Source: Flavobacteriales bacterium
Lineage (GTDB): Bacteria; Bacteroidota; Bacteroidia; Flavobacteriales; TMED113
Length of the DNA: 64,000 nt
Reading direction: 5' to 3'
NCBI GenBank assembly: GCA_002701365.1
Contig: NZUK01000015.1
Location: 1 to 64,000, forward strand
Part shown: positions 9,773-20,284 of the stretch, piece by piece
Position numbering within the stretch: the stretch's first letter is position 1
Layout: every line of letters begins with the position of its first letter
Made by a program: the position numbers and the translations under genes
The notes under the pieces: generated by a model
Databases searched by the model: none
Told to the model about the DNA's origin: nothing
Seen by the model: only the letters and a program-made list of their open reading frames with translations

Positions 9773-10562
9773 TAATTGCTAATCGAACACTTCCGTATTT
9801 GCTTAGTAATTCATTAGCGTGATCTTCATGAACGTTACATATGTTTTGAATCATTTTGACTCCTCGTTCTTTTAATTTATTGTTTTTAATTTTCATGTCA
9901 ATCATCTGATTGTCCATTACATGTCCAAGTTGTATCATGGCTGTAGTAGTAATCATATTAAGAATCATTTTTTGAGCTGTTCCTGCTTTCATCCTAGTAC
10001 TACCTGTGACAAATTCGGGACCGACTACTACTTCAATAGGTATGTCACTGTGCTTTGCTATTTCTGTATCTTGATTACATGTTATGCAACCTGTGAAAAT
10101 TGAATTTTTCTGACATTCTTTTAATCCTCCTAAAACATAGGGAGTTGATCCTGATGCACTAATGCCAATAACTATGTCTTGCTTATTAATATCATATTTT
10201 TTTAATTCTCTCCAGGCTTGTATTGTATTATCTTCTGCTGATTCTATAGAATTTCTAATTGCTTCATCACCACCAGCAATCATGCCAATTACAATATTGT
10301 TATTTACACCAAATGTCGGAGGGCACTCGGATGCATCTAGTATACCTAGTCTACCACTTGTTCCAGATCCAATATAGAATAGTCTACCATTTTTAGATAT
10401 TTTGGATGTGACTTTTTCAACTAATTGAGAGATCTGTTTAATTGATTGATATACACATTGAGCAATTTTCTTATCCTCTGAATTAATTTTAATTAAAATA
10501 TCTTGAATACTCATCTTTTCAAGATTGTTATGTAAACTAGTTTGTTCCGTTGTTTTCTTCAT
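9750..10562 (-). CDS. murQ: N-acetylmuramic acid 6-phosphate etherase
   Basis: GSGTSGRLGILDASECPPTFG; ISASGSTPYV; GPEFVTGSTRMKAGTAQKMILNM. Confidence 0.96.
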   Translation of the reverse strand: MKKTTEQTSLHNNLEKMSIQDILIKINSEDKKIAQCVYQSIKQISQLVEKVTSKISKNGRLFYIGSGTSGRLGILDASECPPTFGVNNNIVIGMIAGGDEAIRNSIESAEDNTIQAWRELKKYDINKQDIVIGISASGSTPYVLGGLKECQKNSIFTGCITCNQDTEIAKHSDIPIEVVVGPEFVTGSTRMKAGTAQKMILNMITTTAMIQLGHVMDNQMIDMKIKNNKLKERGVKMIQNICNVHEDHANELLSKYGSVRLAINAYNKDV

Positions 10563-12953
10563 TTAATGAATGCTTGGATATTTATTCGGATTGGATTCGT
10601 GCATTAATTTATAGCAACTGTCTATTACATCATCAGTATTTGATTTAGAAAAATAATCTCCATCATCACCATATGCTGGTCTATGATCTTTAGAGGTTAT
10701 AGTTACAGGTTTGCTGTCTAGGAATTGATATCCATTTTGTTTTTCTAACACTTGTTGCATCATATATGCAGTCGCACCTCCAGGGACATCTTCGTCCATA
10801 AATATTACGCGATTGGTCTTTTTAATACTATTTACTATGTTATTGTTAATGTCAAATGGAATTAATGATTGTACGTCTATAATTTCAATTGAAATATTAA
10901 AGTTTTTTAATTCTAGACTTGCTGCTTGCGCAATTCGACAACATGAACCATATGTAACAAGTGTGATGTCTGTTCCATGTTCAAGAATTTCTATAACTCC
11001 GATTTCAGTTTCAAAATCCCCTAGGTTTTTAGGCAGTTCTTCTTTAAGTCGATAACCATTTAAACACTCGATGACTAATGCTGGCTCATCTTTAGTTAGT
11101 AGATTGTTATAAAATCCAGCAGCTTTAGTCATGTTCCTTGGTACTAAGATATTTATTCCTCTTAGTAAATTAATAATACCTCCCATTGGAGATCCTGAGT
11201 GCCAAATTCCTTCTAGACGATGTCCACGAGTACGGATTATTAATGGACATTTTTGCCCCCCTACTGTTCGGTAATGTAGAGTTGCTAAATCGTCACTCAT
11301 GATTTGTATTGCATATAGTAAATAGTCTAGATATTGTATTTCAGCAATAGGTCTCAGACCGCGCATTGCAAGACCAATTCCTTGTCCAATAATAGTTGCT
11401 TCTCTTATTCCTGTATCAGTCACTCTATTCTCTCCATACTTGTCCTGCATTCCTTCCAGTCCCTGATTAACATCACCAATTTTACCACTATCTTCACCAA
11501 ATATCAATAAATCAGAATGTTTTTTTAATAATGCATCAAAATTATCTCGTAACACAATTCTTCCATCTACTTTTTCAGGATTGTCTGAAAAAACTAAGTC
11601 TGTATAAGATTTGGTTTCTTTAATTGAATATGAAGATTCGCTATATAGGTGACTGGAAAATATATTTTGATATTCATTTGATTTATCACTAATCCAATTA
11701 CTAATAATTTCATTATTACCATTTTTATACTTTATGTTTCTAATTATTTTTTTAGCATTAGATACTAAAAATTTGCGAGTAGGGTTCTTTTCATTGCCTA
11801 TCTTGTCAGCAATTTGTTTGTAAAAATCATTTGATAGATCACATGTTTCAATGACGATTTTATGCAAAGAATTTTTTTCTTGGTTTAAAATTGATAAGTA
11901 TTCATTCCAGGCTTTTTTCTGAGCTTTTTTTACTTTTTCTTTTGATTGTATTTCAATTTGTTCTATTTCTTCATTTGTACAGATGTTTTCTTGAATCATC
12001 CATTCCTTCATTTTTAATAGACAGTCGAAGTCTTTTTCCCATTCTAATTCAGTTTTTGTTTTATATCTTTCATGGGATCCAGATGTTGAATGACCTTGAG
12101 GTTGGGTCATTTCTTTAACGTGAATAATGACTGGAATATGGTGATTCCTACATAATTTACTAGCTTCAGTATATACTTTACATAGTTCACTATAATCCCA
12201 TCCATTAACGGTGTATATTTCTAACCCCTCTTTTTTTTGAGTTCGTTGAAAACCTTTTAGAAGTTCTGATATATTTTCTTTTGTTGTTTGGTATTTACTA
12301 GGAACAGATATTCCCCAACGATCATCCCAAACAGATAATAGTAATGGTACTTGTAGGACACCAGCTGCGTTAATTGTTTCAAAAAATAAACCTTCTGATG
12401 TGCTTGCATTGCCAATAGTCCCATATGCAACTTCATCACCACTATTACTAAAATTATGTTGATCTATTTCACTATTATTCCTGTATATTTTTGAAGCGTA
12501 GCTTAATCCAAGAAGTCTTGGCATTTGAGAACCTGTAGGAGAAATATCTGATGCAGAGTTAAATTGGTCTATTAAATTATTCCAGTTTCCTTCTTTATCT
12601 AGGCTTTGGGTGGCAAAATGGTTATTCATTTGTCTTCCTCCTGATGCAGGTTCCTGATCTAAGTCGGTATTGGCATATAGTTGAGCAAAAAGTTGTTCTA
12701 AAGTGAGTGCCCCAATTGCCATCATGAATGTTTGATCTCTATAATATCCAGATCTAAAATCACCTTTTTTAAAGGTACGTGCCATAGCTAGTTGCGCAAC
12801 TTCTTTCCCATCACCAAAAATGCCAAATTTAGCTTTTCCAGTTAACACTTCTTTTCTGCCAATGAGACTTGCTTCTCTACTCTCTTGACCTATCCTGTAA
12901 TCAGTTAGAACGGATTTTTTAAACTCTTCAAATGTTAGTTTTTTATTTTTCAA
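10563..12953 (-). CDS. 2-oxo acid (branched-chain) dehydrogenase E1, fused alpha and beta subunits
   Basis: TPP E1 alpha region (GDEVAYGTIGNASTSEGLFFE) followed by transketolase-like E1 beta (FGEDSGKIGDVNQGLEGMQDKYGENRVTDTGIREATIIGQGIG). Confidence 0.93.
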   Translation of the reverse strand: MKNKKLTFEEFKKSVLTDYRIGQESREASLIGRKEVLTGKAKFGIFGDGKEVAQLAMARTFKKGDFRSGYYRDQTFMMAIGALTLEQLFAQLYANTDLDQEPASGGRQMNNHFATQSLDKEGNWNNLIDQFNSASDISPTGSQMPRLLGLSYASKIYRNNSEIDQHNFSNSGDEVAYGTIGNASTSEGLFFETINAAGVLQVPLLLSVWDDRWGISVPSKYQTTKENISELLKGFQRTQKKEGLEIYTVNGWDYSELCKVYTEASKLCRNHHIPVIIHVKEMTQPQGHSTSGSHERYKTKTELEWEKDFDCLLKMKEWMIQENICTNEEIEQIEIQSKEKVKKAQKKAWNEYLSILNQEKNSLHKIVIETCDLSNDFYKQIADKIGNEKNPTRKFLVSNAKKIIRNIKYKNGNNEIISNWISDKSNEYQNIFSSHLYSESSYSIKETKSYTDLVFSDNPEKVDGRIVLRDNFDALLKKHSDLLIFGEDSGKIGDVNQGLEGMQDKYGENRVTDTGIREATIIGQGIGLAMRGLRPIAEIQYLDYLLYAIQIMSDDLATLHYRTVGGQKCPLIIRTRGHRLEGIWHSGSPMGGIINLLRGINILVPRNMTKAAGFYNNLLTKDEPALVIECLNGYRLKEELPKNLGDFETEIGVIEILEHGTDITLVTYGSCCRIAQAASLELKNFNISIEIIDVQSLIPFDINNNIVNSIKKTNRVIFMDEDVPGGATAYMMQQVLEKQNGYQFLDSKPVTITSKDHRPAYGDDGDYFSKSNTDDVIDSCYKLMHESNPNKYPSIH

Positions 12954-12973
12954 GATGTTTTATTACTATTTAT

Positions 12974-12996
12974 TAATAACAAAAATATTGTTATTA
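12974..12996. promoter_or_regulatory. Dyad symmetry in divergent intergenic region (possible operator)
   Basis: Perfect TAATAACA-n7-TGTTATTA inverted repeat between the E1 and DUF4442 start codons. Confidence 0.3.
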
Positions 12997-13044
12997 CAAG
13001 ATACTATTTATTGCTAACATATTATTATTTATATTGTATGTATT

Positions 13045-13533
13045 ATGCATAAAAAAGATATTATTTTAAAAAAATATATTAGAATTTTTACTAGTTGGCG
13101 TTTTTATTTTTTTGCTATTTGGAAGCTGCCCATGGTTTTCATTACTAGAATAAGAGTTGCTAAGTTAACTCATAAGGAATCAGTAGTTACTGTACCTTAT
13201 AATTACTTAAATAAAAATCCATTTCGTTCAACTTACTTTGCAGTTCAAGCTATGGGTGCAGAATTATCAACAGGTGTTTTAGTACTTATGCATGTAGACG
13301 GATACAATATATCGACTTTAGTTACAAAATTAAATTCGAAGTATTTTAAAAAAGCTACTACAAAAGTGAATTTTATTTGTTTGGATGGAGAAAAAATTAT
13401 TCAACATGTTCAACGTGCTATTGATTCGCGTGAAGGTGTAATTTTTGATTTAAAAAGTAAGGGATATGATTTAGATGGATTGTGTGTGTCTGAATTTGAT
13501 ATTACCTGGTCATTAAAATTAAGAAAGAGATAA
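13045..13533 (+). CDS. DUF4442-like (hotdog/thioesterase-like) protein
   Basis: NPFRSTYFAVQAMGAELSTGVL pattern. Confidence 0.75.
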   Translation: MHKKDIILKKYIRIFTSWRFYFFAIWKLPMVFITRIRVAKLTHKESVVTVPYNYLNKNPFRSTYFAVQAMGAELSTGVLVLMHVDGYNISTLVTKLNSKYFKKATTKVNFICLDGEKIIQHVQRAIDSREGVIFDLKSKGYDLDGLCVSEFDITWSLKLRKR

Positions 13534-13593
13534 AATTTCATAAATATTTTATTATATTGTTTGAACTATATAATAATTAATTTTTTCTTGCAA

Positions 13594-13809
13594 ATGGATA
13601 AAATTTTAAACGACATTTTAGTTTCTAGAGAAAAAGATAATTTAGTTGAATATGAAAAAATTATTCAGAAAGCACTAGATTATGTAGAGTCCATAGAAAA
13701 TATAGACGAAGAAAAAACAATTAAAATCAGACAATTCGTTTCTAGAGTTATAGACGAAGAAATAGATTATTTAATTCGTCATCCAGAAGATTATTTTGAA
13801 ATGTTTTAA
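13594..13809 (+). CDS. Small acidic hypothetical protein
   Basis: 71-aa ORF from internal Met (MDKILNDILVSREKDN); followed by a terminator. Confidence 0.6.
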   Translation: MDKILNDILVSREKDNLVEYEKIIQKALDYVESIENIDEEKTIKIRQFVSRVIDEEIDYLIRHPEDYFEMF

Positions 13810-13811
13810 TT

Positions 13812-13842
13812 AAAAAAGAGGGCTTTAAACCCCCTTTTTTTG
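13812..13842. terminator. Bidirectional intrinsic terminator between convergent genes
   Basis: AAAAAAGAGGG-cTTTAAA-CCCCCTTTTTTT: GC stem flanked by A and T runs. Confidence 0.85.
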
Positions 13843-13860
13843 TTTTCTGAGCAATTCTTA

Positions 13861-15765
13861 TTACTCAATTATTAATTTATGTTTACTAGTTTTGTCATCA
13901 TTTTCAAATTCTAAAATGTATGAACCACTAGATAGTCTATGTAAATCAATTTGTTTTTTATGTCCAAATTGTGAATATGATCTACGCATCACTTCACCAC
14001 CTAAAATATTATATATAACTAAATTGCTTTCACCATCTAAAATTTGGTTGCTTGTAATTTCTATGTAATCATTAGTTGGATTTGGGAAGCAAGTTATTCC
14101 ATCTAGCATGTTTTCATTTAAACTATTTTCAAAACCATCTAATCCGATTCTTATACTAGAAGCATTGGGATTAGAATACCATGTTTGGTCATTAGGATAA
14201 AATACTAATGATGCAAACCAAGGTTGTGGAACTGATGTGTCATCTAAAATTAGAATATCAGTTGCTAAGCCATTACTATACATTTCTATAACAATGTAAT
14301 ATGCATTAACATCTAATGGTAATTCATCTACATCTATCACTACTCTTCCATCATTAACATCGCTTTCTGAAACTAAATAAAAATCACTAGTCCATATTGC
14401 TCCACCAAAATCTGGATTTAGGGTTTCTACTAGTGGATCAAATATGCCTGTTGTATCACACACATAAGCTATCATTTCACCCCCAGCTTCTGTCTGGAAG
14501 GTTCCTAAACTTGTTGGGTGCTCACCGGTATCTAGTATTATTTCAATAGAGCTTAAAACAGTTTCTTCTTTAATGTCAAAATAATTTGCATATCTTACTC
14601 CATCAGCAGTATCGTCACCACCTGGCCATCCTGTTCCTTGCCATTCATACGCAGTATATAATCCATCGATAGCGTATACATGGTCACTAACTACAAATTC
14701 TCTTGACAACATATTGTCATCTGTATTTTGATCAGTTCCTGAGGATGTTATTTCTGCTGTAAAATTATACGTTCCAGCGCTTAACATAGATACATCAAAG
14801 TAATTAGTTTCTACATATGCAGTTGAGTCAGCTTCTACTAAATCATATTGAATTTCGGTATAAATGCCTTGCCCATCAATTGAACCGTTAAGAGTAATAT
14901 TAGCATCGTCATTGTATCCATAATTATATACTTCAGCACCGATCATCATTTCATCTGGCATTTGATTTTCTGGAATTGCATAGTATTCAATACTTGCTGG
15001 ATCTTCCATAGTTAGCCAAGATGATTGCATTTTTAGATCATATGCTGGTCGTTGAATTATTGACAGATCATCTATCATCCAAAAATAGTGTGTGCCGACC
15101 CATTCAAACTTAAAATATACACCATCTGTGTTTGGTGAAAAACTTCCTAATGGAATTTGACTTAATGTTTCTTTTTCAACATTCACTTCAAATGTTTCGC
15201 CTTCAATATAATTTAAATCGTCGAATGTTGCCCCATCATCAGTGCTAATATATACATTTAAGTCATTGTTAGGACTAGGAGCATAATAGCAACATATTCT
15301 ATAATTAGAATAAAACTGAAGTACCAATTCTTCAGTTTCAGAAGCAGATAAGTCTATAGGTCCAATTGTAAATGAAGCACTTACTGGATTTTCTCCAACT
15401 TGACCATCAGCTACGTCATTTTGAGGACTGGTGTTATAAAAATCAGCTTCCATAATCATAAATCCATTATCTGGTGTTTCAGATTGAATAACTCCAGCGT
15501 TTTCGCTCCATTGTCCACTTGGAGATTGATCACTCCATTTCCAGTCTCCATAACCTGCAATATCTTCAGTTATTATATTTGGAGTTGTTTCATCCGCAAA
15601 ATCTTCTGACCATAAAACTTCATCACCACCTAGCGCAGAAGGACCAGGTATATCAATGATTTCTATAGGGTTAGCCATTGGTACATTTTCTATATTTTTG
15701 ACGTCTATCTGTGAAAATGATTGAAATGCAATAGCTATAACAATAATAAGTATACTTTTTTTCAT
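13861..15765 (-). CDS. Secreted protein with T9SS type A C-terminal sorting domain
   Basis: Signal peptide; C-terminal CFPNPTNDYIEI...SSGSYILEFENDDKTSKHKLIIE. Confidence 0.88.
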   Translation of the reverse strand: MKKSILIIVIAIAFQSFSQIDVKNIENVPMANPIEIIDIPGPSALGGDEVLWSEDFADETTPNIITEDIAGYGDWKWSDQSPSGQWSENAGVIQSETPDNGFMIMEADFYNTSPQNDVADGQVGENPVSASFTIGPIDLSASETEELVLQFYSNYRICCYYAPSPNNDLNVYISTDDGATFDDLNYIEGETFEVNVEKETLSQIPLGSFSPNTDGVYFKFEWVGTHYFWMIDDLSIIQRPAYDLKMQSSWLTMEDPASIEYYAIPENQMPDEMMIGAEVYNYGYNDDANITLNGSIDGQGIYTEIQYDLVEADSTAYVETNYFDVSMLSAGTYNFTAEITSSGTDQNTDDNMLSREFVVSDHVYAIDGLYTAYEWQGTGWPGGDDTADGVRYANYFDIKEETVLSSIEIILDTGEHPTSLGTFQTEAGGEMIAYVCDTTGIFDPLVETLNPDFGGAIWTSDFYLVSESDVNDGRVVIDVDELPLDVNAYYIVIEMYSNGLATDILILDDTSVPQPWFASLVFYPNDQTWYSNPNASSIRIGLDGFENSLNENMLDGITCFPNPTNDYIEITSNQILDGESNLVIYNILGGEVMRRSYSQFGHKKQIDLHRLSSGSYILEFENDDKTSKHKLIIE

Positions 15766-15824
15766 AAATTTTTTTATTTAGAGGTTTACATTTAGATTAT
15801 GGAATTTACTAAAAAAAGATGAGA

Positions 15825-16415
15825 CTAAAGCAATTCTTCCTTTGTGTAATCCCATTGATAAGGTTTTTTTTTCTTTATAATAATACTATTAGGTTCTTGA
15901 ATAACAATGCTATTAGATGGGATATCGTCTCTAATTACACAACCAGCTCCTATAGTTACATTATTGCCAATTTTTACGCCTGCTACAATAGAGCAGTTAG
16001 CTCCGATCCATACATTGTTTCCGATTTTAATGCCCTTTTTTTCACTAATTTTTCTATGGTCATAAATACTGTGATTGGTTGTTGTTAAAGTGCTATTTTG
16101 GCCGATATTGACATTATTACCAATTTCTAAACCACCATACGCATTTATGTAAATACCAATATTATCTCCAGGATCACACATGATTCCCTTTTTAATGTGC
16201 TCGGGACCAAGTATTTTACTTCTAAAATCTACAGGCCACGGTACATTTCTATTAAAACCGACTATTTTTTGCATAAAAAAGTATCTTTTTAAAAGATTAA
16301 AATTGTAACAGTAACCTTTTCTTGGTCTATTGTATTTAGGATAGAAAAATTTAACGAGCGCTCTAAAGATTGAGTCGTCAAAAAAAATAAAAATAGATTT
16401 TATTACTTTTTTCAT
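15825..16415 (-). CDS. Hexapeptide-repeat acyltransferase
   Basis: Left-handed beta-helix repeats IGNNVNIGQNSTLTT...IGNNVWIGANCSIVAGVKIGNNVTIGAGCVI; start at MKKVIKS with ATGA overlap to flippase. Confidence 0.88.
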   Translation of the reverse strand: MKKVIKSIFIFFDDSIFRALVKFFYPKYNRPRKGYCYNFNLLKRYFFMQKIVGFNRNVPWPVDFRSKILGPEHIKKGIMCDPGDNIGIYINAYGGLEIGNNVNIGQNSTLTTTNHSIYDHRKISEKKGIKIGNNVWIGANCSIVAGVKIGNNVTIGAGCVIRDDIPSNSIVIQEPNSIIIKKKKPYQWDYTKEELL

Positions 16416-17650
16416 AATGATTTTAGTAATTCTTTTTTCATGTACATATTTAATACTATATAATGAATTGCTCCAAAGCAAGAAGCAGTTAATAATGCTG
16501 GCTCAATATCGTTATATTCTTTTAAAAAATAAAATGAGCTAAGTTGGAAAAAGAATAGACTAATGTTAAAAAACAATAAAACTCGCTGTTTATTTAAAAT
16601 ATCTCCAATGTGACTAATCGGGGAATAAATATTTTTAAACAGAATAAAAACTAAAAAGTACTTTAATATAACACCAGCCTCTTTCCATTCTCCTCCAAAC
16701 AATGAAAATAATTCTTCGCCCAAAAAAGTAAGCATCAATAAAAATGGAAGTAATAAAATAAAAATATTTTTTTGCACTGTATTAGTTAAAGTAATAAGTT
16801 TCTTTCTATCAGAATGGAATAATGTACTTGCTCTTTCGAAGTAAACATGAGAAACTGATGATGTAACAAATGATATCGGGATTGCAATAAGTCTTTCTGC
16901 AAAAAAATACAAGCCTGCAATCTTTGGTCCAAAGAATATAATAATCAGAGAGGTCATGCCGATATTTGAGACAGAATTAAATAAATTAGAAATAGTAGAA
17001 AATTTTAAAAAATCAATATATTTTATAAAATTTTTTTTGATATTTTTTTGATCTATTTTATGTTTTTTAAAGTCTTTGATAAAATTTGTAATATTCCAAT
17101 AACTGACAATTATTAATGATATTAAATGACTTATTATTAAACCCAGATACACACTTTTTATTCCAAGAATCACAGAAGACCCTGAATTTGAAGTGGATTT
17201 AAATAAGTTTTGCTTGCCTATTAAAATATATTTTTTTTTTCGATTAAACCATACTATTAATGCTTGATTAATAGATATTAAGAAGATAGTCAAAGGAATT
17301 ATATAATAATATTTCTTTAGTAATTCAGAATTAGTTATTTCAAACAATTGTTGATTAAATGTACTCAATAAAGACAAACAAAAAGTTGAAAACAAAAATG
17401 TAATTAAAATAGATAGTACCAATGTATTATATGCGTCGTGTGTTTTTTTGGGAAGCATAATGGCTGTATCATATTTGCAACTTGCTACTCCTCCAAGAAT
17501 AGTACATATACTAATGTATAATCCATATAACCCAAAATCTTCTGGGCTAAAATATTGTGTTAAAATTGGCGTTATTATTATTGGAATTAACTGAGCAATA
17601 GAAATGCTTGTTAATAATTTAAGTACATTCTTATAGAATTCAGTTAGCAT
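16412..17650 (-). CDS. Polysaccharide/lipid flippase (Wzx-like, MATE/MOP superfamily)
   Basis: Multi-TM; FSPEDFGLYGLYISICTILGGVASCKYDTAIMLPK. Confidence 0.88.
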   Translation of the reverse strand: MLTEFYKNVLKLLTSISIAQLIPIIITPILTQYFSPEDFGLYGLYISICTILGGVASCKYDTAIMLPKKTHDAYNTLVLSILITFLFSTFCLSLLSTFNQQLFEITNSELLKKYYYIIPLTIFLISINQALIVWFNRKKKYILIGKQNLFKSTSNSGSSVILGIKSVYLGLIISHLISLIIVSYWNITNFIKDFKKHKIDQKNIKKNFIKYIDFLKFSTISNLFNSVSNIGMTSLIIIFFGPKIAGLYFFAERLIAIPISFVTSSVSHVYFERASTLFHSDRKKLITLTNTVQKNIFILLLPFLLMLTFLGEELFSLFGGEWKEAGVILKYFLVFILFKNIYSPISHIGDILNKQRVLLFFNISLFFFQLSSFYFLKEYNDIEPALLTASCFGAIHYIVLNMYMKKELLKSL

Positions 17651-17937
17651 TATTTTTTTTTAATTTTCATATATATGAAAAACACGATTGGGGCACTAAT
17701 CCAGTGAAAACAAATTAAAAAAGGTGCTGGTAAAAATGCATTAAAATACTCATGTACATTAACGCCTAACCACCTAATTAAAAAAATCCCTCCAACGTGT
17801 TCTACAATTTCAATAAAAATCAGTATTGTTAAAAAAGTTAACCCATATTTTTGAACAATGTCTTTGAGATTTTTTAATTTCCAAAAAGATATTTTATGTT
17901 CTAGGTTTTTTTGAAGATGTATAATTAATTTACGCAC
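17650..17937 (-). CDS. Small membrane protein of unknown function
   Basis: 95-aa ORF with two TM segments, adjacent to flippase. Confidence 0.6.
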   Translation of the reverse strand: MRKLIIHLQKNLEHKISFWKLKNLKDIVQKYGLTFLTILIFIEIVEHVGGIFLIRWLGVNVHEYFNAFLPAPFLICFHWISAPIVFFIYMKIKKK

Positions 17938-17963
17938 TTGTTATAAAAATATAATCACTTTAG

Positions 17964-17971
17964 TATATTTG
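17964..17971 (+). promoter_or_regulatory. Bacteroidota-type -7 element upstream of tRNA-His
   Basis: TATATTTG (TAnnTTTG); TTG at 17938-17940, spacing 23. Confidence 0.45.
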
Positions 17972-17982
17972 CACATTATTAT

Positions 17983-18057
17983 GGTGGTTATAGCTCAGTT
18001 GGTTAGAGCATCGGTTTGTGGTACCGAGGGTCGTGGGTTCGAGTCCCATTAGCCACC
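17983..18057 (+). tRNA. tRNA-His (GTG)
   Basis: Cloverleaf with TTGTGGT anticodon loop, encoded G-1 opposite C73; CCA not fully encoded. Confidence 0.97.
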
Positions 18058-18064
18058 CAAATAA

Positions 18065-18595
18065 TTAATTTTCAGCATTAATTATTCCACCAGCTTTTTT
18101 GATAAAACTATTTGGGTCTGGCATGTAACCTAGCCGACCTTGTCCACTCATTACAAGTTGGGTGTTTGGCAATAAAAGAATATTATCACGATCTTTAGTT
18201 CCGTCATCTTTGAAAGTTCTTTCAATCTTAAATATTAGAACAGTAGGATAGCCTCTAACAAATCTCCCAAATGTTTGTTGGAGTTGTCCATTTTGTTTTT
18301 TTAGTTCTTCAGACTGAGGCGTTCTTCTTGGGTAATCTAATTCAAATAGAACTACGTTTTTATTTGCCCAATCTTGAAACACTTTTGTGTCGAATACGGC
18401 TTTTTTTAATTTTTTACACCAACCACACCAATCACTACCAGTAAAATTAGCCATAATAGGTTTATTTTCTTTAACTGATTTGGTATAGACTTCTTCATAA
18501 TCAGTAAGCCACATTGTATTTTCCTGTCCAAACCCTACGGTAAGGAAACAGAAGCCTATAATTAATGATATGTATTTTTTTTTATTGAATTCCAT
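18065..18595 (-). CDS. Thioredoxin-family protein, periplasmic
   Basis: Signal peptide; FTGSDWCGWCKKLKKAVFDT. Confidence 0.88.
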   Translation of the reverse strand: MEFNKKKYISLIIGFCFLTVGFGQENTMWLTDYEEVYTKSVKENKPIMANFTGSDWCGWCKKLKKAVFDTKVFQDWANKNVVLFELDYPRRTPQSEELKKQNGQLQQTFGRFVRGYPTVLIFKIERTFKDDGTKDRDNILLLPNTQLVMSGQGRLGYMPDPNSFIKKAGGIINAEN

Positions 18596-20234
18596 GCATC
18601 CATTTTTTTATTCTAGGTGAAATAATTGTTAACGCAATTCCTGCTACTATTGCAAGTATTCCAACTTTGGTAAATACACCATTAAAAGTAGCCAGTGCTT
18701 CAATTGGTGATAAGTCTCCCGCATCTGTTTCCTGAGCAATAAATTTCCCCAGTAAATGTGCTAGTGATGATGATAAAAACCAGAAACCCATTACAAAACC
18801 AACAATTTGCTTTGGTGCGAGTTTTGTTACTAGTGATAGTCCAACAGGAGATAGACATAGCTCTCCTAAAGTATGTAGCAAGTATGCTAATAATAAAAAT
18901 GCCATTGGAACCATCCCTGCTTTAGCAAATGCTCCTCCTAATGGAAATGCTAGAAAACCTAGTCCTAGCAGTATTGTTCCTATTGCAAATTTCATAGGAG
19001 CACTGGGTTCAAGGTTGTTGTTTTTTAGACTTTTCCACATTAGGTTAAAAACGGGTACTAGTAATAATATATATAATGGATTTACTCCCATGAATTGAGA
19101 TGCCGATAGTTCCCCTAGACCTGGTATAGTCTTAGTGACATTTGTTTCTGTATAAACTGTGATTGCACTACCTGCTAACTCAAAAAATGCCCAAAATAAC
19201 GTGGAGTAAAAAAACAGAAACATAATGACTTTTAATTTGTCATAAGCTTCTTGAGTGATGCTTTTACCGTGTTGAGTTAAATAATATATCATATATATTA
19301 CCATACTAAATAGAGTTATGTCTAAAAAACTCAATTCTTTCCCGAATGGATGTAGTAATGGTTTTGCGCCCCAATTTAATAAAATGAAAATAATAGGAAT
19401 ACATAATGCTGTGCCAATGTATGTTGCTGTCTTAACAGAGAAAAGTCCATAAAGTTTTGACTCTAATAATTTTTTATTATTTGAATGGCCTTTGTCTTCA
19501 AAAACCCCACTTCTTAATCCATAGAGAAATACTAGTAGTCCTAGAACCATACCGATTCCTGCTATTCCAAAACCATAGTGCCAAGAATTAATTCCAAAAT
19601 TTACAGAATCTTGTCCAATTGCACCACATGTAATAGGTGCAAGAAATGCTCCTACATTGATACCCATATAAAATAAATTAAAACCACGATCTCTTAATGC
19701 ATTGTCAGTGTAGAAGGTAGATACAAAACTTGAAATATTTGGCTTAAAAAAACCATTACCAAGGATCAGTAATCCGAGAGCAATAAAAAACATTGGTTCA
19801 GTTAAGGCGTGTATTGTTTCTTTGTTACCGATTCCTAGCTCAGAAATTAATGGAAAAGCCATAGTGAAGTGTCCAAGAGCCATCAAGATACCACCCCATA
19901 ATATTGAGTTCCGGTAACCGAAATATTTTTCAGCAATTAATCCACCTAGCAAAGGAGTAGCGTAGACCATGGCTCCGTAAGCTCCATATATGGCGTAGGC
20001 TACACTTTTTTCATATACTAGCTCAGCCCCTTGATCAATCATATATAAAACAAGAAGTGCTCTCATGCCATAGTATGAGAATCGTTCCCATAATTCGGCA
20101 AAAAATAAAACAAATAAGGCTGTTGGATGAATTTTCTTATTCATCGAAATAACAATAGGTACCCATATTAACACAATTGCCCAACCTAGAATAAGCAATT
20201 TATATGAGAGAGATAATGCGCTAAACCATTCCAT
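18582..20234 (-). CDS. POT/PTR family peptide:H+ symporter
   Basis: LWERFSYYGMRALLVLYM; GNGFFKPNISSFVSTFY; FNLFYMGINVGAFLAP. Confidence 0.95.
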   Translation of the reverse strand: MEWFSALSLSYKLLILGWAIVLIWVPIVISMNKKIHPTALFVLFFAELWERFSYYGMRALLVLYMIDQGAELVYEKSVAYAIYGAYGAMVYATPLLGGLIAEKYFGYRNSILWGGILMALGHFTMAFPLISELGIGNKETIHALTEPMFFIALGLLILGNGFFKPNISSFVSTFYTDNALRDRGFNLFYMGINVGAFLAPITCGAIGQDSVNFGINSWHYGFGIAGIGMVLGLLVFLYGLRSGVFEDKGHSNNKKLLESKLYGLFSVKTATYIGTALCIPIIFILLNWGAKPLLHPFGKELSFLDITLFSMVIYMIYYLTQHGKSITQEAYDKLKVIMFLFFYSTLFWAFFELAGSAITVYTETNVTKTIPGLGELSASQFMGVNPLYILLLVPVFNLMWKSLKNNNLEPSAPMKFAIGTILLGLGFLAFPLGGAFAKAGMVPMAFLLLAYLLHTLGELCLSPVGLSLVTKLAPKQIVGFVMGFWFLSSSLAHLLGKFIAQETDAGDLSPIEALATFNGVFTKVGILAIVAGIALTIISPRIKKWMHGIQ

Positions 20235-20284
20235 AAGTATATATTTTTTTTAAATCTACTCGAAGATAATATTATTTTGTCAAT

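Noticed and set aside
9029-12442. ORFs at 9029, 9921, 10162, 10813, 11891 and 12257
   Set aside because: Antisense or alternate-frame shadows of yaaA, murQ and the E1 fusion gene.
10563-12953. Fused E1 alpha/beta as a novel fusion
   Set aside because: Fused E1 components are well known in Bacteroidota.
17983-18060. tRNA-His as an integrase attachment site for the flippase cassette
   Set aside because: No integrase gene and no visible repeat of the tRNA 3' end at the cassette's far side; only the position is suggestive.
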